A stretch of DNA of 64,000 nt. Origin: Fasciola hepatica (lineage: Eukaryota > Platyhelminthes > Trematoda > Plagiorchiida > Fasciolidae). The notes below the pieces were generated by a model that saw nothing but the letters and a program-made list of their open reading frames with translations, did not search any database and was not told where the DNA came from. This document shows, piece by piece, positions 12,001 to 22,197 of this stretch. Every line of letters starts with the position of its first letter. Within the stretch, counting starts at the first letter, position 1. The stretch covers positions 2,821,501 to 2,885,500 of the forward strand of contig CANUEZ040000029.1 of NCBI GenBank assembly GCA_948099385.1, in the 5' to 3' direction. A program made the translations under genes and the position numbers.

Positions 12001-12974
12001 TTCCGTGAACTTCGAAAAAAATTCCTCGTCTGACTGAAACCCCAACGATTCTCATCTGGAATTCTTGACTTTCGAGAGAGAATCAAGACCAATTATATTA
12101 GTTGCTTGGATACCCGATTGCGACTCCAAACTGTCTCTAGTGTTTTTATTGCTTGTTTTGTTCCACTTTTAACCAGTCAGATACACCAATTCCTATTACT
12201 AAATAACTGATAGCAGACTACCTCGGCTCTTGTGAAGTTTATGAAGTTTGACCGTTAGTCACGAACATCGTGATATTATGATGGACATGAAGGTTGTGGT
12301 CAGTGTAGCTCTACATAGAATACTGCTTTCTGGTTTGACAGATAGTAGGAGCTTCTAGGACTGAACTCCGTCACGTCTCCGTGAGGAATTCCTCCAATAA
12401 ATGACTTCCACTAGGCACGCAGCTCTCACCAGTTGCTCGAAAAAGCTGTTTCGTAAAATAAAGACCATACCCCGAAAAAGAACTCCACAGATTAACAAAA
12501 GCAAACAAGGCGTGGCTGAGACCGAAATTTTGACGGACAGGGCACGAAGTTCACAAGATTCCAGCTTCGGCGGAACGGGTGGATGGTATGAAAGCAATGC
12601 TGTCGTGGTAGCGTTGTGGTGGAGTATCCATATACATCTTCAATAAGTAGTTCACTGTTCGAGAAAATTGTGGACCATGGAAGAAGGATGACTTATTGAC
12701 GGAACGTAATGAGCTGCAGTAAGCATACAAACCATATGATTGTATTTTCCGACCGAATAAAAAATACGCTTTCTACTTCCTTTTTAATCATACAACAACT
12801 TACAACAATTCAGGAAGGGGACCTCGGCCAGTTAAAGGGGAACTGAACTGGCTTAAAGTCAACTGTATATATTTGATACAAATGAGCAGTTTCACTGTAA
12901 TCGAATCACTTTGCTGCTTGAGTATACGTAGAAGGAAATTGGGTTTTACATAATATGATTCATCATACAGTGTC
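9064..12974. other. Long anonymous stretch, no gene seen
   Basis: Nearly 4 kb without a motif-bearing ORF. The longest frames (10369-10728 minus, 119 codons; 10752-11096 plus, 114 codons; 11262-11576 minus, 104 codons) show no domain, no convincing splice borders and no similarity to the TEs elsewhere in the window. I cannot exclude decayed repeats or widely spaced small exons. Confidence 0.5.
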
Positions 12975-13138
12975 AACGCTCAACTCATCATTGAAAACCG
13001 TGAAAGCACGGTGCAGCCGTTTCTTTGGGCTTGCTAAGAATCATCAGCAATGAACTTCCAGCCAGCCCCCACTGGGGCTTGAACCCGGAGTGGACCCTGC
13101 GAATTAAACACCTGAACACCGGGATATCCGGGCTGGCT
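12975..13138 (-). repeat. tRNA-derived SINE, family S1
   Basis: Read on the minus strand, it begins AGCCAGCCCGGATATC, has a pol III B-box-like CGGGTTCAAGCCC, and ends with GTGCTTTCACGGTTTTCAATGATGAG. The same head and tail occur at 55947-56093 (plus) and in part at 56196-56335 and 15996-16035. The tRNA-like head plus a shared tail in several copies defines a SINE; the A box is weak. Confidence 0.7.
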
Positions 13139-13214
13139 CTCAACGGTTTTTTGAACATATGCACGACGTGGTATAAGGCACTTCCGTCACTGACTTCGAA
13201 TAGTAATAGTCCGC

Positions 13215-13238
13215 TCCCCCCCCCCACACACACACAGA
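13215..13238. repeat. (C)n(CA)n microsatellite
   Basis: A C10 run followed by (AC)6 directly downstream of the SINE. Confidence 0.85.
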
Positions 13239-13631
13239 GAAGAGGATTTTGTTGGTAGTCCTCTTCGAGGATATTTAAAGGACACTTTGTAGTCACTAAC
13301 TATGTGTCTTCTATACTACTACCAAATGCCGGGGGGCATAGAATTCCGTCTGACGGGCCAAAACCACATCGTACTTTATGAAACCGCTAAGTCTTGGAAG
13401 TCGCACTTGATTGTGCAAGGGTTGGATGTGTGCCCCCGAAAAATATGGTTGAATGTGGTCCCACCTTTTACCCTTCTTTTCCTAACTAGGCAGTCGAGCG
13501 GTGTTTTGATCAGTCCAACGAGCTCTAGCAAAACGCTTTGCCTGGATAAGTAATAACTCATCTCTGTTGGACAGACAAGTCTAATTAGCAGACAACGCCT
13601 GTCCAATGTCAAGGTTTGAGCGAACGGAATC

Positions 13632-13890
13632 ATGAACGTCAGGACAACGGATCGATATGGCCAGAAAAGATTCGCTTCGAGTGGTGGCTGGCCATACCAC
13701 CAATCAACCAATCAGAAGAGATATTACCCAATGCCAGTGGGAACCAACTATTTTGGGATACGAAGATTGGTGACGGTAACCTTTGCGTCCTATATAAACC
13801 TTCTGTTTTCTGTTAACAAAAGAAGATGGTTCGAAGCCAAAAGAGCCTTCTCACTAGAGCTGGCCCGACGGGACAGAACGTTTTTCCGCC
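13632..13890 (+). repeat. LTR-like repeat, family A copy 2
   Basis: Contains CCAATCAACCAATCAGA, then GACGGTAACC, the TATA box CTATATAAACC, GAAGATGGTTCGAAG and the end block TTCTCACTAGAGCTGGCCCGACGGGACAGAACG. It is shorter and more diverged than the copies at 3449 and 27083 but closest to the one at 38690. The order CCAAT, TATA, conserved downstream block fits an LTR promoter. Confidence 0.6.
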
Positions 13891-14333
13891 TTCGAACCAT
13901 TGCGTTTTATTGAGGTTAGTCACAGTGGTTATATACGATGTTGTTCCTTGTATCCAGTCCTAGCACAAAGCATGTTGGTCCAACTGGTGTGGGCGGCCAA
14001 GCCTCCTAATTGACTGGTATTGAAGCTAAACGGTGTTTGACAAGATTCATCTCTCGTCCTATCGATCTACCCTGCCGACTCATTGTTGGGTAGTTCGTAT
14101 TTCCATTTTTTTCAAGCGTTGACCTCGATACTGGGCAGGTCCTGCTTTCTCATCCCATGACTCACTGATAGCGTTGGTCTGTCAGGATGAACAGGCTGTG
14201 TATCGGCCACGGATCAACCAATACCCTCAAAAGAGGTGCAAAAAGCCACAGTGCCCAAGAGGATAATTTATTCGAATTTATCCGGCATGTCATTGTCTTT
14301 TGTGTTGGCATTAGGCCTGTGAACTTCCTGTGA

Positions 14334-14809
14334 TATAAAAAAGCTTGTAACACGAAGAAATTTCCTTCCGATATATCACTTCAGGCATTTACATACATAG
14401 TACTGGGAAAAGGAGAGTTCATGTACATCTATAGATAGCAGAGAGTGAGTAAGTTTACAACATATCCGGTGTCTTGACAATATGCTTCAACTTGATGAAC
14501 CTTGTCCGTTGTGTGAACGACCATAAGTGTGAAATGTGTAACCAAATGGCGTGAAAAGACAGGTGTGAAAAAAGAGGTGCGGGGCTTTTCACGCCATTTG
14601 GTTACACATTTCACACTTATTGTCGTTCACACAACAGACAAAGTTCATCAAGTTAAAGCATGTTGCCAAGTTACCGGATTTGTTGCACACTTACTCACTC
14701 TCTGCTATCTATAGGTGCACATGAACTCTCCTTTTCCCAGTACTATATATGTAAATGCCTGAAGTGATATATCGGAAGGAAATTTCTTCGTGTTACAAGT
14801 TTTTTCATG
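14334..14809. repeat. Foldback/MITE-like hairpin repeat (F1)
   Basis: Left arm 14334-14558 is the reverse complement of right arm 14585-14809 (about 225 bp each, roughly 90% identical by eye) with a 26-bp loop. The inner ends are ACCAAATGGCGTGAAAAG and its complement; the outer ends contain CTTGTAACACGAAGAAATTTCC. No transposase is encoded. One diverged half-copy seems to lie at 62120-62310. A non-autonomous foldback DNA element is the simplest explanation. Confidence 0.8.
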
Positions 14810-15995
14810 AATCGATGGGCATATTCTATGATATATGTGATGTCGTTAGTCACTGCTGGAATAACACGCAATTAAGTTCCACGAACCCCAAATCAGAACA
14901 AGATTCATTCGCTATGTCTACGATACTATATTAACAAAGTATAAGCATACAAAACAGACACAAACCTCAACTGTGCGGTCAAACGACTCAAAAACGGAAA
15001 CCGAGGTTTAGCAATGCTCCGGATGAAACAAGAGTGCCACTGTAGAGTCAACGTTTGTAGTGGACAAGACGGGTCTGGGCGGATAGGCTAGGTGACGATC
15101 GGTTTGAAACGGATCCCAGACAAGCTCAACCAATAATTGATGAACAAATACTGGCCTGACTCCAAGCAGACCGTTCACTGAAAGCTCACACCTCAGGAAG
15201 AACACGGAAATCGGCAGAGAGCTTTAGCCTAAAGTTGCATATCAGGAAACTAATTTGTCGAGTATTCGACAATGTTAATCTTACTTTCCATCCATACTTC
15301 TCGTTTCGCACCCGCTTAACGAAGATGTTTAGAACCGCATTAATTATTGATAGGCAGTACTTATTTTATAGACTGGAGTTACACTTGCCCCGTACGAGCC
15401 TTATCTACTGTTCCGTGAAAATCAACATATTGGGAGAATAATAATTGAGAAGTGAGATTTTCCACACCAATTGCTTTCTATTTGTTCCTGTTTATTTGAC
15501 GACGGCTTGTCCAAGACAGTGCCCATTCAAAAATTGGTACACCAATTCAATGTTGATACCGGGACATGCGTAATTCCTCCACTTGGTCAGCGTGGAAATG
15601 CTCCTACCGTGTACCAGGAGTTTCATTGCAACAGAAAGATGCTAAATCTGGTCAAGTGTCTACCACGCGGTGTTTTCCATATCGTGTTGTTCGGATTTAT
15701 CCCAAGTGTGCAACTCTTGTGAAAGATGAGAACTTTGGGGGGTTTCCACTCCTTAATCAGACTACAATGATAGACTTCATTCCGACTAATCAAACTCCAT
15801 ACGTCTCGCTAATCTTGTCTGACATGACACGTGCATTCACATGAGCAACCAAATGCATCGAAATTATCAGTTAAGTCTGCACATTTGGAAAATACGGATA
15901 AGCGAACTGACATTTTTCGCTGAATTATAATCATGTCATTACGTCACTACGCATTATGATAACGTAATGTGACTCATCAGGCAATGTGAACTTTC
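14810..15995. other. No convincing gene; possible protease-like scrap
   Basis: Two overlapping plus ORFs (15471-15722 and 15566-15844) are unassigned. The first contains QFNVDTGTCVIPP, which could be a retropepsin DTG loop from another dead Gypsy copy, but no neighbouring Gag or RT motif supports it. Confidence 0.3.
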
Positions 15996-16035
15996 AAATC
16001 ATTGAAAACCGTAGAGACACCTTACAACTGTTTCA
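15996..16035 (-). repeat. SINE S1 tail fragment
   Basis: AATCATTGAAAACCGTAGAG matches the S1 tail on the minus strand. Only about 40 bp is recognisable. Confidence 0.45.
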
Positions 16036-16105
16036 TCCTTCCTAGTATCCATCAGCTACACTCATATCATGATAAGTTAAGAGACCGGACTGGTTTCCCG
16101 CCCGG

Positions 16106-17622
16106 TTCTAGATCTCAGTCCTCTTTCTTCTATTTTTTGGGGATCCTTTTTCTTCTTTATACTTATCTTTTAATTCCCCCCTCTCTACATCTTGTTCTAT
16201 ATTTGGTACATGTGGTATGAGACTTTGGTCGCATCCTTGTGACCGAGATAGCCTGACCGACGGTGTAGATGTACGTAGATTGTAGGGATTTGATTTCTCA
16301 CACTGAGTAGATTCCCACAGTCAGTCAGTCAGTAAATGCACTGGCCTTTCGGCTTTGAACAAGATACGTCCCGATTCTTGCACTTGCGGCTGTTGTTGTC
16401 TTGTTTCAGTTCCAGGTTCCGTTTGGCACTGACTTTTGAACAGACGCACCGGGGATGGTTCCAGTGATCCTCGGCGGGTTTTCCCTGATTTCCTATCCTG
16501 ATGTTATGGCTGATTTCCCCTAAATACCGGATAGAATCGTTTCAAAGCCTCTCTTCGTCCCCACATCACGGTGTAGCGCAGCTCCTTAAGGAACTTAAAG
16601 GACCAATTTTGTCGTAACGGCAGAAATGTACGGGTGAGATAGGTAAATATGAATAACGTGAGTAAAAAATAGGAATCTATGTGAATCGTTTGAGTTGTTG
16701 TTGATTGCTGTACTACTCGACCACCCAGTCCATTTTAGATGGACGATTACCGAAACCTTGTCCGATGTTTTGTTCTAGGATGTACCTCTAGTTTTTGGGC
16801 AATAGGATGCCATCTGCAAGGTATCAAGGATTTCGTAGGCCAGCCAGTGGTTATTAATGGTCCAAGAGCTTCCTCTGAATTACCTTATCGGGTGTGTGAC
16901 ATGACGAAGACCAATGGCTATGTTTAATTGCGAGTCGCGATCATCACATCACGATGCTCTCCTACATATATATATATATATATATATATATAGTAGTATA
17001 GTATATATAGAGTAGTACAGCAATCAACAACAACTCAAACGATTCACATAGATTCCTATTTTTTACTCACGTTATTCATATTTACCTATCTCACCCGTAC
17101 ATTTCTGCCGTTACGACAAAATTGGTCCTTTAAGTTCCTTAAGGAGCTGCGCTACACCGTGATGTGGGGACGAAGAGAGGCTTTGAAACGATTCTATCCG
17201 GTATTTAGGGGAAATCAGCCATAACATCAGGATAGGAAATCAGGGAAAACCCGCCGAGGATCACTGGAACCATCCCCGGTGCGTCTGTTCAAAAGTCAGT
17301 GCCAAACGGAACCTGGAACTGAAACAAGACAACAACAGCCGCAAGTGCAAGAATCGGGACGTATCTTGTTCAAAGCCGAAAGGCCAGTGCATTTACTGAC
17401 TGACTGACTGTGGGAATCTACTCAGTGTGAGAAATCAAATCCCTACAATCTACGTACATCTACACCGTCGGTCAGGCTATCTCGGTCACAAGGATGCGAC
17501 CAAAGTCTCATACCACATGTACCAAATATAGAACAAGATGTAGAGAGGGGGGAATTAAAAGATAAGTATAAAGAAGAAAAAGGATCCCCAAAAAATAGAA
17601 GAAAGAGGACTGAGATCTAGAA
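16106..17622. repeat. Large apparently perfect inverted repeat (613-bp arms)
   Basis: Left arm 16106-16718 and right arm 17010-17622 are the same length and look like exact reverse complements wherever I compared them (both ends and several internal blocks). The 291-bp spacer contains a short plus ORF of 62 codons (16739-16927) and a TA run. The right arm runs straight into the 5' flank of the LINE at 17.6 kb. No TSD or terminal motif was found. It is either a recent inverted duplication or an assembly fold-back artefact. Confidence 0.95.
16965..16991. repeat. (TA)n microsatellite in the palindrome spacer
   Basis: About 13 TA units, followed by imperfect TAG/TATA sequence just before the right arm. 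Confidence 0.9.
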
Positions 17623-18059
17623 GTTTCTACTATTTATAGGCCACCAATCATCACTACATCTAGGTCAAGTAGCACCGCACGAGCGACCGATCAGAAGTCA
17701 AGGTAGGAGAATTGGTACTTGCAATAAGTACTCAAGGTAGAGTCAGTTGCTGAGAAGAATCAAGAGAACGGCATCACCAGTTTTGCGACTAATGCATGGG
17801 GAACCTACTCCAATTCGGTCACCTCCTCTTAGACTGGGAGGACGGCAGTACATTGACGGCGCTCCGAATCAGTGACGGTGACAAACCAGAGAAAGGCAAA
17901 CTAAACTGCTGGTTGGTGTTGCGCCAGTATGTCTGTTAAGTCTACAGTTAGACGCCCTCATTTAAATCTAAGCTACTCTTGTTCCCTTTTTAAGTCCCAG
18001 CAGATTCAAGTCTTGAGGATTATAACTGTTTTTCCCCTGGTTTCCATTAGATCTAATCC

Positions 18060-18360
18060 TTGGGGATACCAATCTTAGTAGCCGTAAAACTTGATGGACC
18101 GGTGAAAAGCATGACTACACGCTCCACCAAAGCTTCGAACTCTAAGGCAACACCAACAGAACTCCGGAGGTCCCAGATTGTTGTGGGGTTTCCGCACGGC
18201 AACGGGCTTTGTTTCTTGGACCTCCAGGAGGGTATATACTGCGACGTTTGCTCCAACTGGTTTTACTGAGCATGTCGCAAGATAGTGAAGAAAGCTCTAT
18301 TGACCTACCAGGGCCACGACAACTTTATCTCGACATGCTTGTGGCGCATATCGCGTGAGA
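18060..18360 (+). pseudogene. LINE-A first ORF remnant with PHD-like finger
   Basis: The frame reads EGIYCDVCSNWFY, a stop, then ACRKIVKKALLTYQGHDNFI. The C-x2-C-x-W spacing followed by further C/H residues resembles the PHD-like zinc finger in the first protein of some CR1 elements. A single in-frame stop (TGA) lies inside the finger and the rest of the ORF is degraded. Upstream basic sequence (VKSMTTRSTKASNSKATPTE) could be a nucleic-acid-binding tail. Confidence 0.55.
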
Positions 18361-19349
18361 GGAAATTGTGCTGAGAGTTTTCCACCGACCCCGGTGGAGA
18401 AAAGATAAACGAGGAAGTCACTCCAAACACCAGCTTATGCGTAGAGACCGACGAAGGCAATGGTATCCCTAGACAAGACAGCGATAGCTAGGGAGATTCC
18501 TCCTTCCTGACATCCTCCACTGGTCGTGATGCAAAAGAGGAAAAACTGGAAAAAACCGCAACTTATAGGACCTTCCGAGTTAAATTTGAACAAGAGATAA
18601 GTCGGTTACAGACGTTATCCAGGACCTGTTAATGTAAATGAAACAACTGAGGTTACGAGCTGTGTCTCTAGCGAATGCCAACAAAGAAACCTAGACCCAT
18701 GCTGAGATAGCACTGGGGCGGAACAGGAAAGTAGTGACGAAGGGTTGGACTGAGCTGTTCTGTGGAGACACTGTAGAGGAATCAATATTGAAGGCGATGA
18801 GTAACGGATGGAGACCGAGTGCTGACAGGCTAGTGCGTAGAAGGCCGACCCTGGTGGAGTTTGGCGGCACTAAGTATCAGAAGGCGGCTGTCACAGTAGT
18901 GGGTCAGATCAGCAGGAACACCGAAGGGAGCATAACGGTAGAACCAAGTAACTCGGCGTCATGGAGGACCCACTCCACGCGGCGAGACACTAGAATGCCC
19001 ACACACTCCCGTTAACGGAAGCGGCATGCCCATCGGGGACAACACTGTCGGTGTTTCGCCTGACTCCTCTGGAAGTGCACAGAGCCCTGCACAAATCAAA
19101 GCAGTTCGGTATCAGCAACAACCCCATCATCCCCAGTATTGCGCCTGACACCATCAGCTGAGCACATGAACCAGCGAAACCACTGAAGTCGGGTAAAAAT
19201 AGGAACCTCATGGAACGTGGTCACCAGCACAACTAGGAAATCAGGAAGGGGCAAAAAACAGAGGAGAGACTCGGGCGAAAAGCTAGAAAACGAAAATGAA
19301 GTATTACAGCCCAGTAGGTTGCTTGCCAACCGGGGAACCTCAGTGATGC

Positions 19350-20020
19350 AGTGTAACCCATGCAGCATTGGGAATAAATGAGGTGAGCTGGGGGTAGAAT
19401 CTAGGGATATGGACTGCGTAGCCACCAAGGAGTCGTGGCTAAGGGATGGAAGGAGAGTAAGTCAGGTTTGCCCAGAAGGATTTTGTTTACACCAAGCGAA
19501 TAGAGGAAATGGAAGAATAGGGTTGGGGTTCTAGTGCTGGTAGCGGAGATTGTAACTAAAAAACAGAGTATTCTGTATTCCACTTCCAATATACAGGCGG
19601 ATGAAGGTTCGGACAATGTGGGTGGAACTGGTGTGCGTGTAAGAAAGCCCCCTATCGAACCCTGAGGAGGACGGAGGTCCGCTAGAGTACCTAGTGACAT
19701 CAGCCAGGAATAGGAAGAGATTCTTGATACTCGAGGACTTCAACACCCCAGGAGATAGACTGGCATTCAACCTGGCCACGGGTGGGGTCATTTGAGCAAC
19801 GACTGCTAGACCAAGTTGAGGATATAGCCCTAGTACAGCACATTCGCCAGGCTACTAGATGGAGGGAGAGCCTAACTTCAGGGCTGCTGAATATGGTTAC
19901 CGCCAAGTTCGCTCCGGAAGTAGGAAAGATAAGAAAAGATTCCCTGCTGTGAACAAACGACCACGGGATCATCAGGTTCCAGCTTCTCGGCGATTGGACG
20001 GAACCACTAGATAAATGGAG
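19350..20020 (+). pseudogene. LINE-A endonuclease remnant
   Basis: Motifs in order are CNPCSIGNK (the N-rich first box), DMDCVATKESWL (the TEsWL box), RNRKRFLILEDFNTPGDRL (the GDFN catalytic box with E for G), ALVQHI-like TALVQHIRQATRW, and TNDHGIIRFQ (the terminal SDH box). These are the APE-type endonuclease signatures of CR1/Jockey LINEs, which nick the target to prime reverse transcription. Several stops and frame changes make it inactive. Confidence 0.75.
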
Positions 20021-20574
20021 AGGAGCCTTTAGGGGAGTGAACGAGGAACGTTTACTGTCATTGGCGGCTTCCTTGATCTGGGACCGAGAAGGTACGGTAA
20101 ACGAAATGTGTTTAGGTATAAGAAATAATTCTTTTTGACTGACTGAGGAAGTAGCTCCTAGCGCAGAGTTCGAAGAAGAGGATTTCCACGCTGATGGAAA
20201 GGCGGTACAACGCGGTCACTGAGGTCGAAACATCAATCATGAAAAATACATCAGAAAATCGAGGGGCAAAAACGGCTACTCGAATACTGCAGAATAAATA
20301 CGATAGTTTGTGAACGACAGATCAGGGTTAAGATGCCATGTAAAATGAGTACAGCTGGGGTGGCCAAGAAAAGCCCAAAGGTGTTCTTTAATTATGTCCA
20401 GCCAAAACGGCTATGAGAGTAACAGTGAGAGGAGTCAAAATGGGGAACGGTAACCAGACTGAGAACATCGAACAGAGGGCAGAAATCCTCCGAGAAAACT
20501 TTGAGGTCCACAGGATAGATGAGGAAAGATAGCCACCGACCCTAGGGTCATCCAGGATCGTGCTTATGGAGGAA

Positions 20575-21735
20575 TTCGAAATATCAGAAAGCGAGGCACG
20601 GTTGGTATTAGAAGCACTCGATAAAGGGAAAAGCCCCAAGACAAGGTGGCATCGATCCAGCCATCCTCAGATCCCTAACTCGGACGCCGGCTGGGCCCTT
20701 AGCCACACTGTTCAATAAATCTCTCGGGGAGGCAGTGCTACCCGGTGAATGGCAAACTGCGGAAGTTGTGCCAGTCGACGAACAACCGACCCGCTAGCCT
20801 ACTACCAGTGGTACTAAAGGTAGTGGGAAAAAACTATCCGAAAGCTTCGGTATGACATGTGGAGGAGAAAAACCTTCCAACCGATAAACAGCACAGCTTT
20901 AAAAAGGCAGGTCCTACCTCAGCAACCTACTAAGCTTTTTTCATGAGGCAACCAGGAGACTAGACCAGGGGGAGAATGTGGAAGTTTGTCACCTGGACAT
21001 CCGCAGGCCTTTTGACAGCGCAAATCACAGGTTGCTTCCACACAATCAAGGCTAGTATGGTTGCTTTGCTACTAGGATGGTTAAAAGCTTGCCTAACTGA
21101 CCACCGATTCTATGTCAAAGTTGAGGACACCAGATCCTTGATGGAGACAGTAACTAGTGGAGTTCTTCAAAGATCGGTACTGGGTCCAGTACTGTTCTTG
21201 ATATATATGTGAACGACTTGTCGCGGGTTATAAGATCACCCTGCTTCATGTTTGTGGACTATGTAAAGGTTCCAGTCGGGTTCAGCTGGACCTGGATGCT
21301 CTTCACCAGTGGTTTGTAGCATGGGGTTCGCCTCTGAATTTGGGCGAATGCTCACCTCTGCTAGTCGATGGATCCAATAGGACACGTCATTCAAACCCGG
21401 ACAACCTGAAACCAGTGGTCCAGAAGTGGAATATCAGGAAATTGGATATGATCATTACAAAACGACTTTAAATCCTCGGCACGAAGTCTGAAAGCTACTA
21501 ACAAGACCAATAGAGCCATGTATCAGCTGCACAGAAAGTTAACATCAAGGAACCCAAGAATACCGCTGTCATTGTACAAGGTCCTTATCCGACTCAAGTA
21601 CGTTGCACAAACCAGAGCTCTGCAGTCAGTGAGGGATACCCTCTCTCTCTGGAGAAGGTTCAGAGAAGATTCACGAGAAATGTATTACGGTTACGAGGGT
21701 TGCAGTATGAGGATAGGCTTTCAGAGTTAGGGTAA
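20575..21735 (+). pseudogene. LINE-A reverse-transcriptase remnant
   Basis: Readable blocks include EALDKGKSP, LATLFNKSLGEAVLPGEWQT, NVEVCHLDIR and HRLLPHTIKASMVALLLGWL, RFYVKVEDTRSLMETVTSGV, and LQRSVLGPVLFLIY. The catalytic Y-A-D-D box is not intact: the corresponding stretch reads FVDYVKV. The order matches CR1-type RT. At least six frame changes are needed to read through, so this is an old copy. Confidence 0.8.
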
Positions 21736-22005
21736 TTCTCGCCTGCGTGTAGCAGACCGCTAGGGAGGGGGGGATTGACTGAGACAATGAAACAATTAGA
21801 TGGCTTGTCAGCCACGAACAAGCCGTTGTTTACCCGCGACGCCAACTCTACCCTTCGCGGACACAAGCTGAAACTAAGCAAGCTGACGGCCAACAAGACC
21901 ATCAGGGCCCAGTCGTTAGCTTGCAGAGTAACAAACAATGGGAATCAAATTCCCGAGAAAGTGGTGGAAGCGAACACTGTGGCAGAATTAAAGAGTAAGC
22001 TATAG
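21660..22005 (+). pseudogene. LINE-A C-terminal region
   Basis: RFTRNVLRLRGLQYEDRLSE, then LFTRDANSTLRGHKLKLSK, ACRVTNNGNQIPEKVVEANT and AELKSKL-stop. This is the typical post-RT tail of CR1-like Pol (Q+RFTR, RL..L, RGH..KL, WN.LP..VV.A...FK..L). The last 75 codons from 21778 are open, the longest undamaged part of the element. Confidence 0.8.
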
Positions 22006-22079
22006 GTAGCGTGAACACATGCCTCTCAAGATTAACCGTGAGTTAGCGAACCGAGTCTAGTTGTGATCCTTCAGTCTGC

Positions 22080-22154
22080 TTAAGTCTTCTTCTATTACTA
22101 CTAACACAACTACCACCATTGTTAATATTATTATTGTTATTATTATTATTGTTA

Positions 22155-22197
<43 letters not shown>
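22080..22197 (+). repeat. (ATT/GTT)n microsatellite, probable LINE tail
   Basis: An impure CTACTA/ATTATTGTT run of about 110 bp follows the LINE-A stop by some 75 bp. CR1-type LINEs end in short tandem repeats instead of poly(A), so this probably marks the LINE 3' end. Confidence 0.7.

Larger units (their letters stand above)
17623..22005 (+). mobile_element. Decayed CR1/Jockey-type LINE (LINE-A)
   Basis: Domain order on the plus strand is a PHD-like finger (about 18.2 kb), an APE-type endonuclease (19.35-20.0 kb), a reverse transcriptase (20.6-21.7 kb) and a CR1-like C-terminus ending in a stop at 22003-22005. Length and order fit a near full-length non-LTR retrotransposon, but every domain carries frameshifts and stops. 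A simple-repeat tail follows, as in CR1 elements. The 5' limit is unclear because the sequence before 18 kb is noncoding and abuts the 613-bp inverted repeat. Confidence 0.85.

Noticed and set aside
15471..15722. VDTGT as a retropepsin
   Set aside because: A five-residue match without the downstream ILG motif or neighbouring Gag/RT is too weak.
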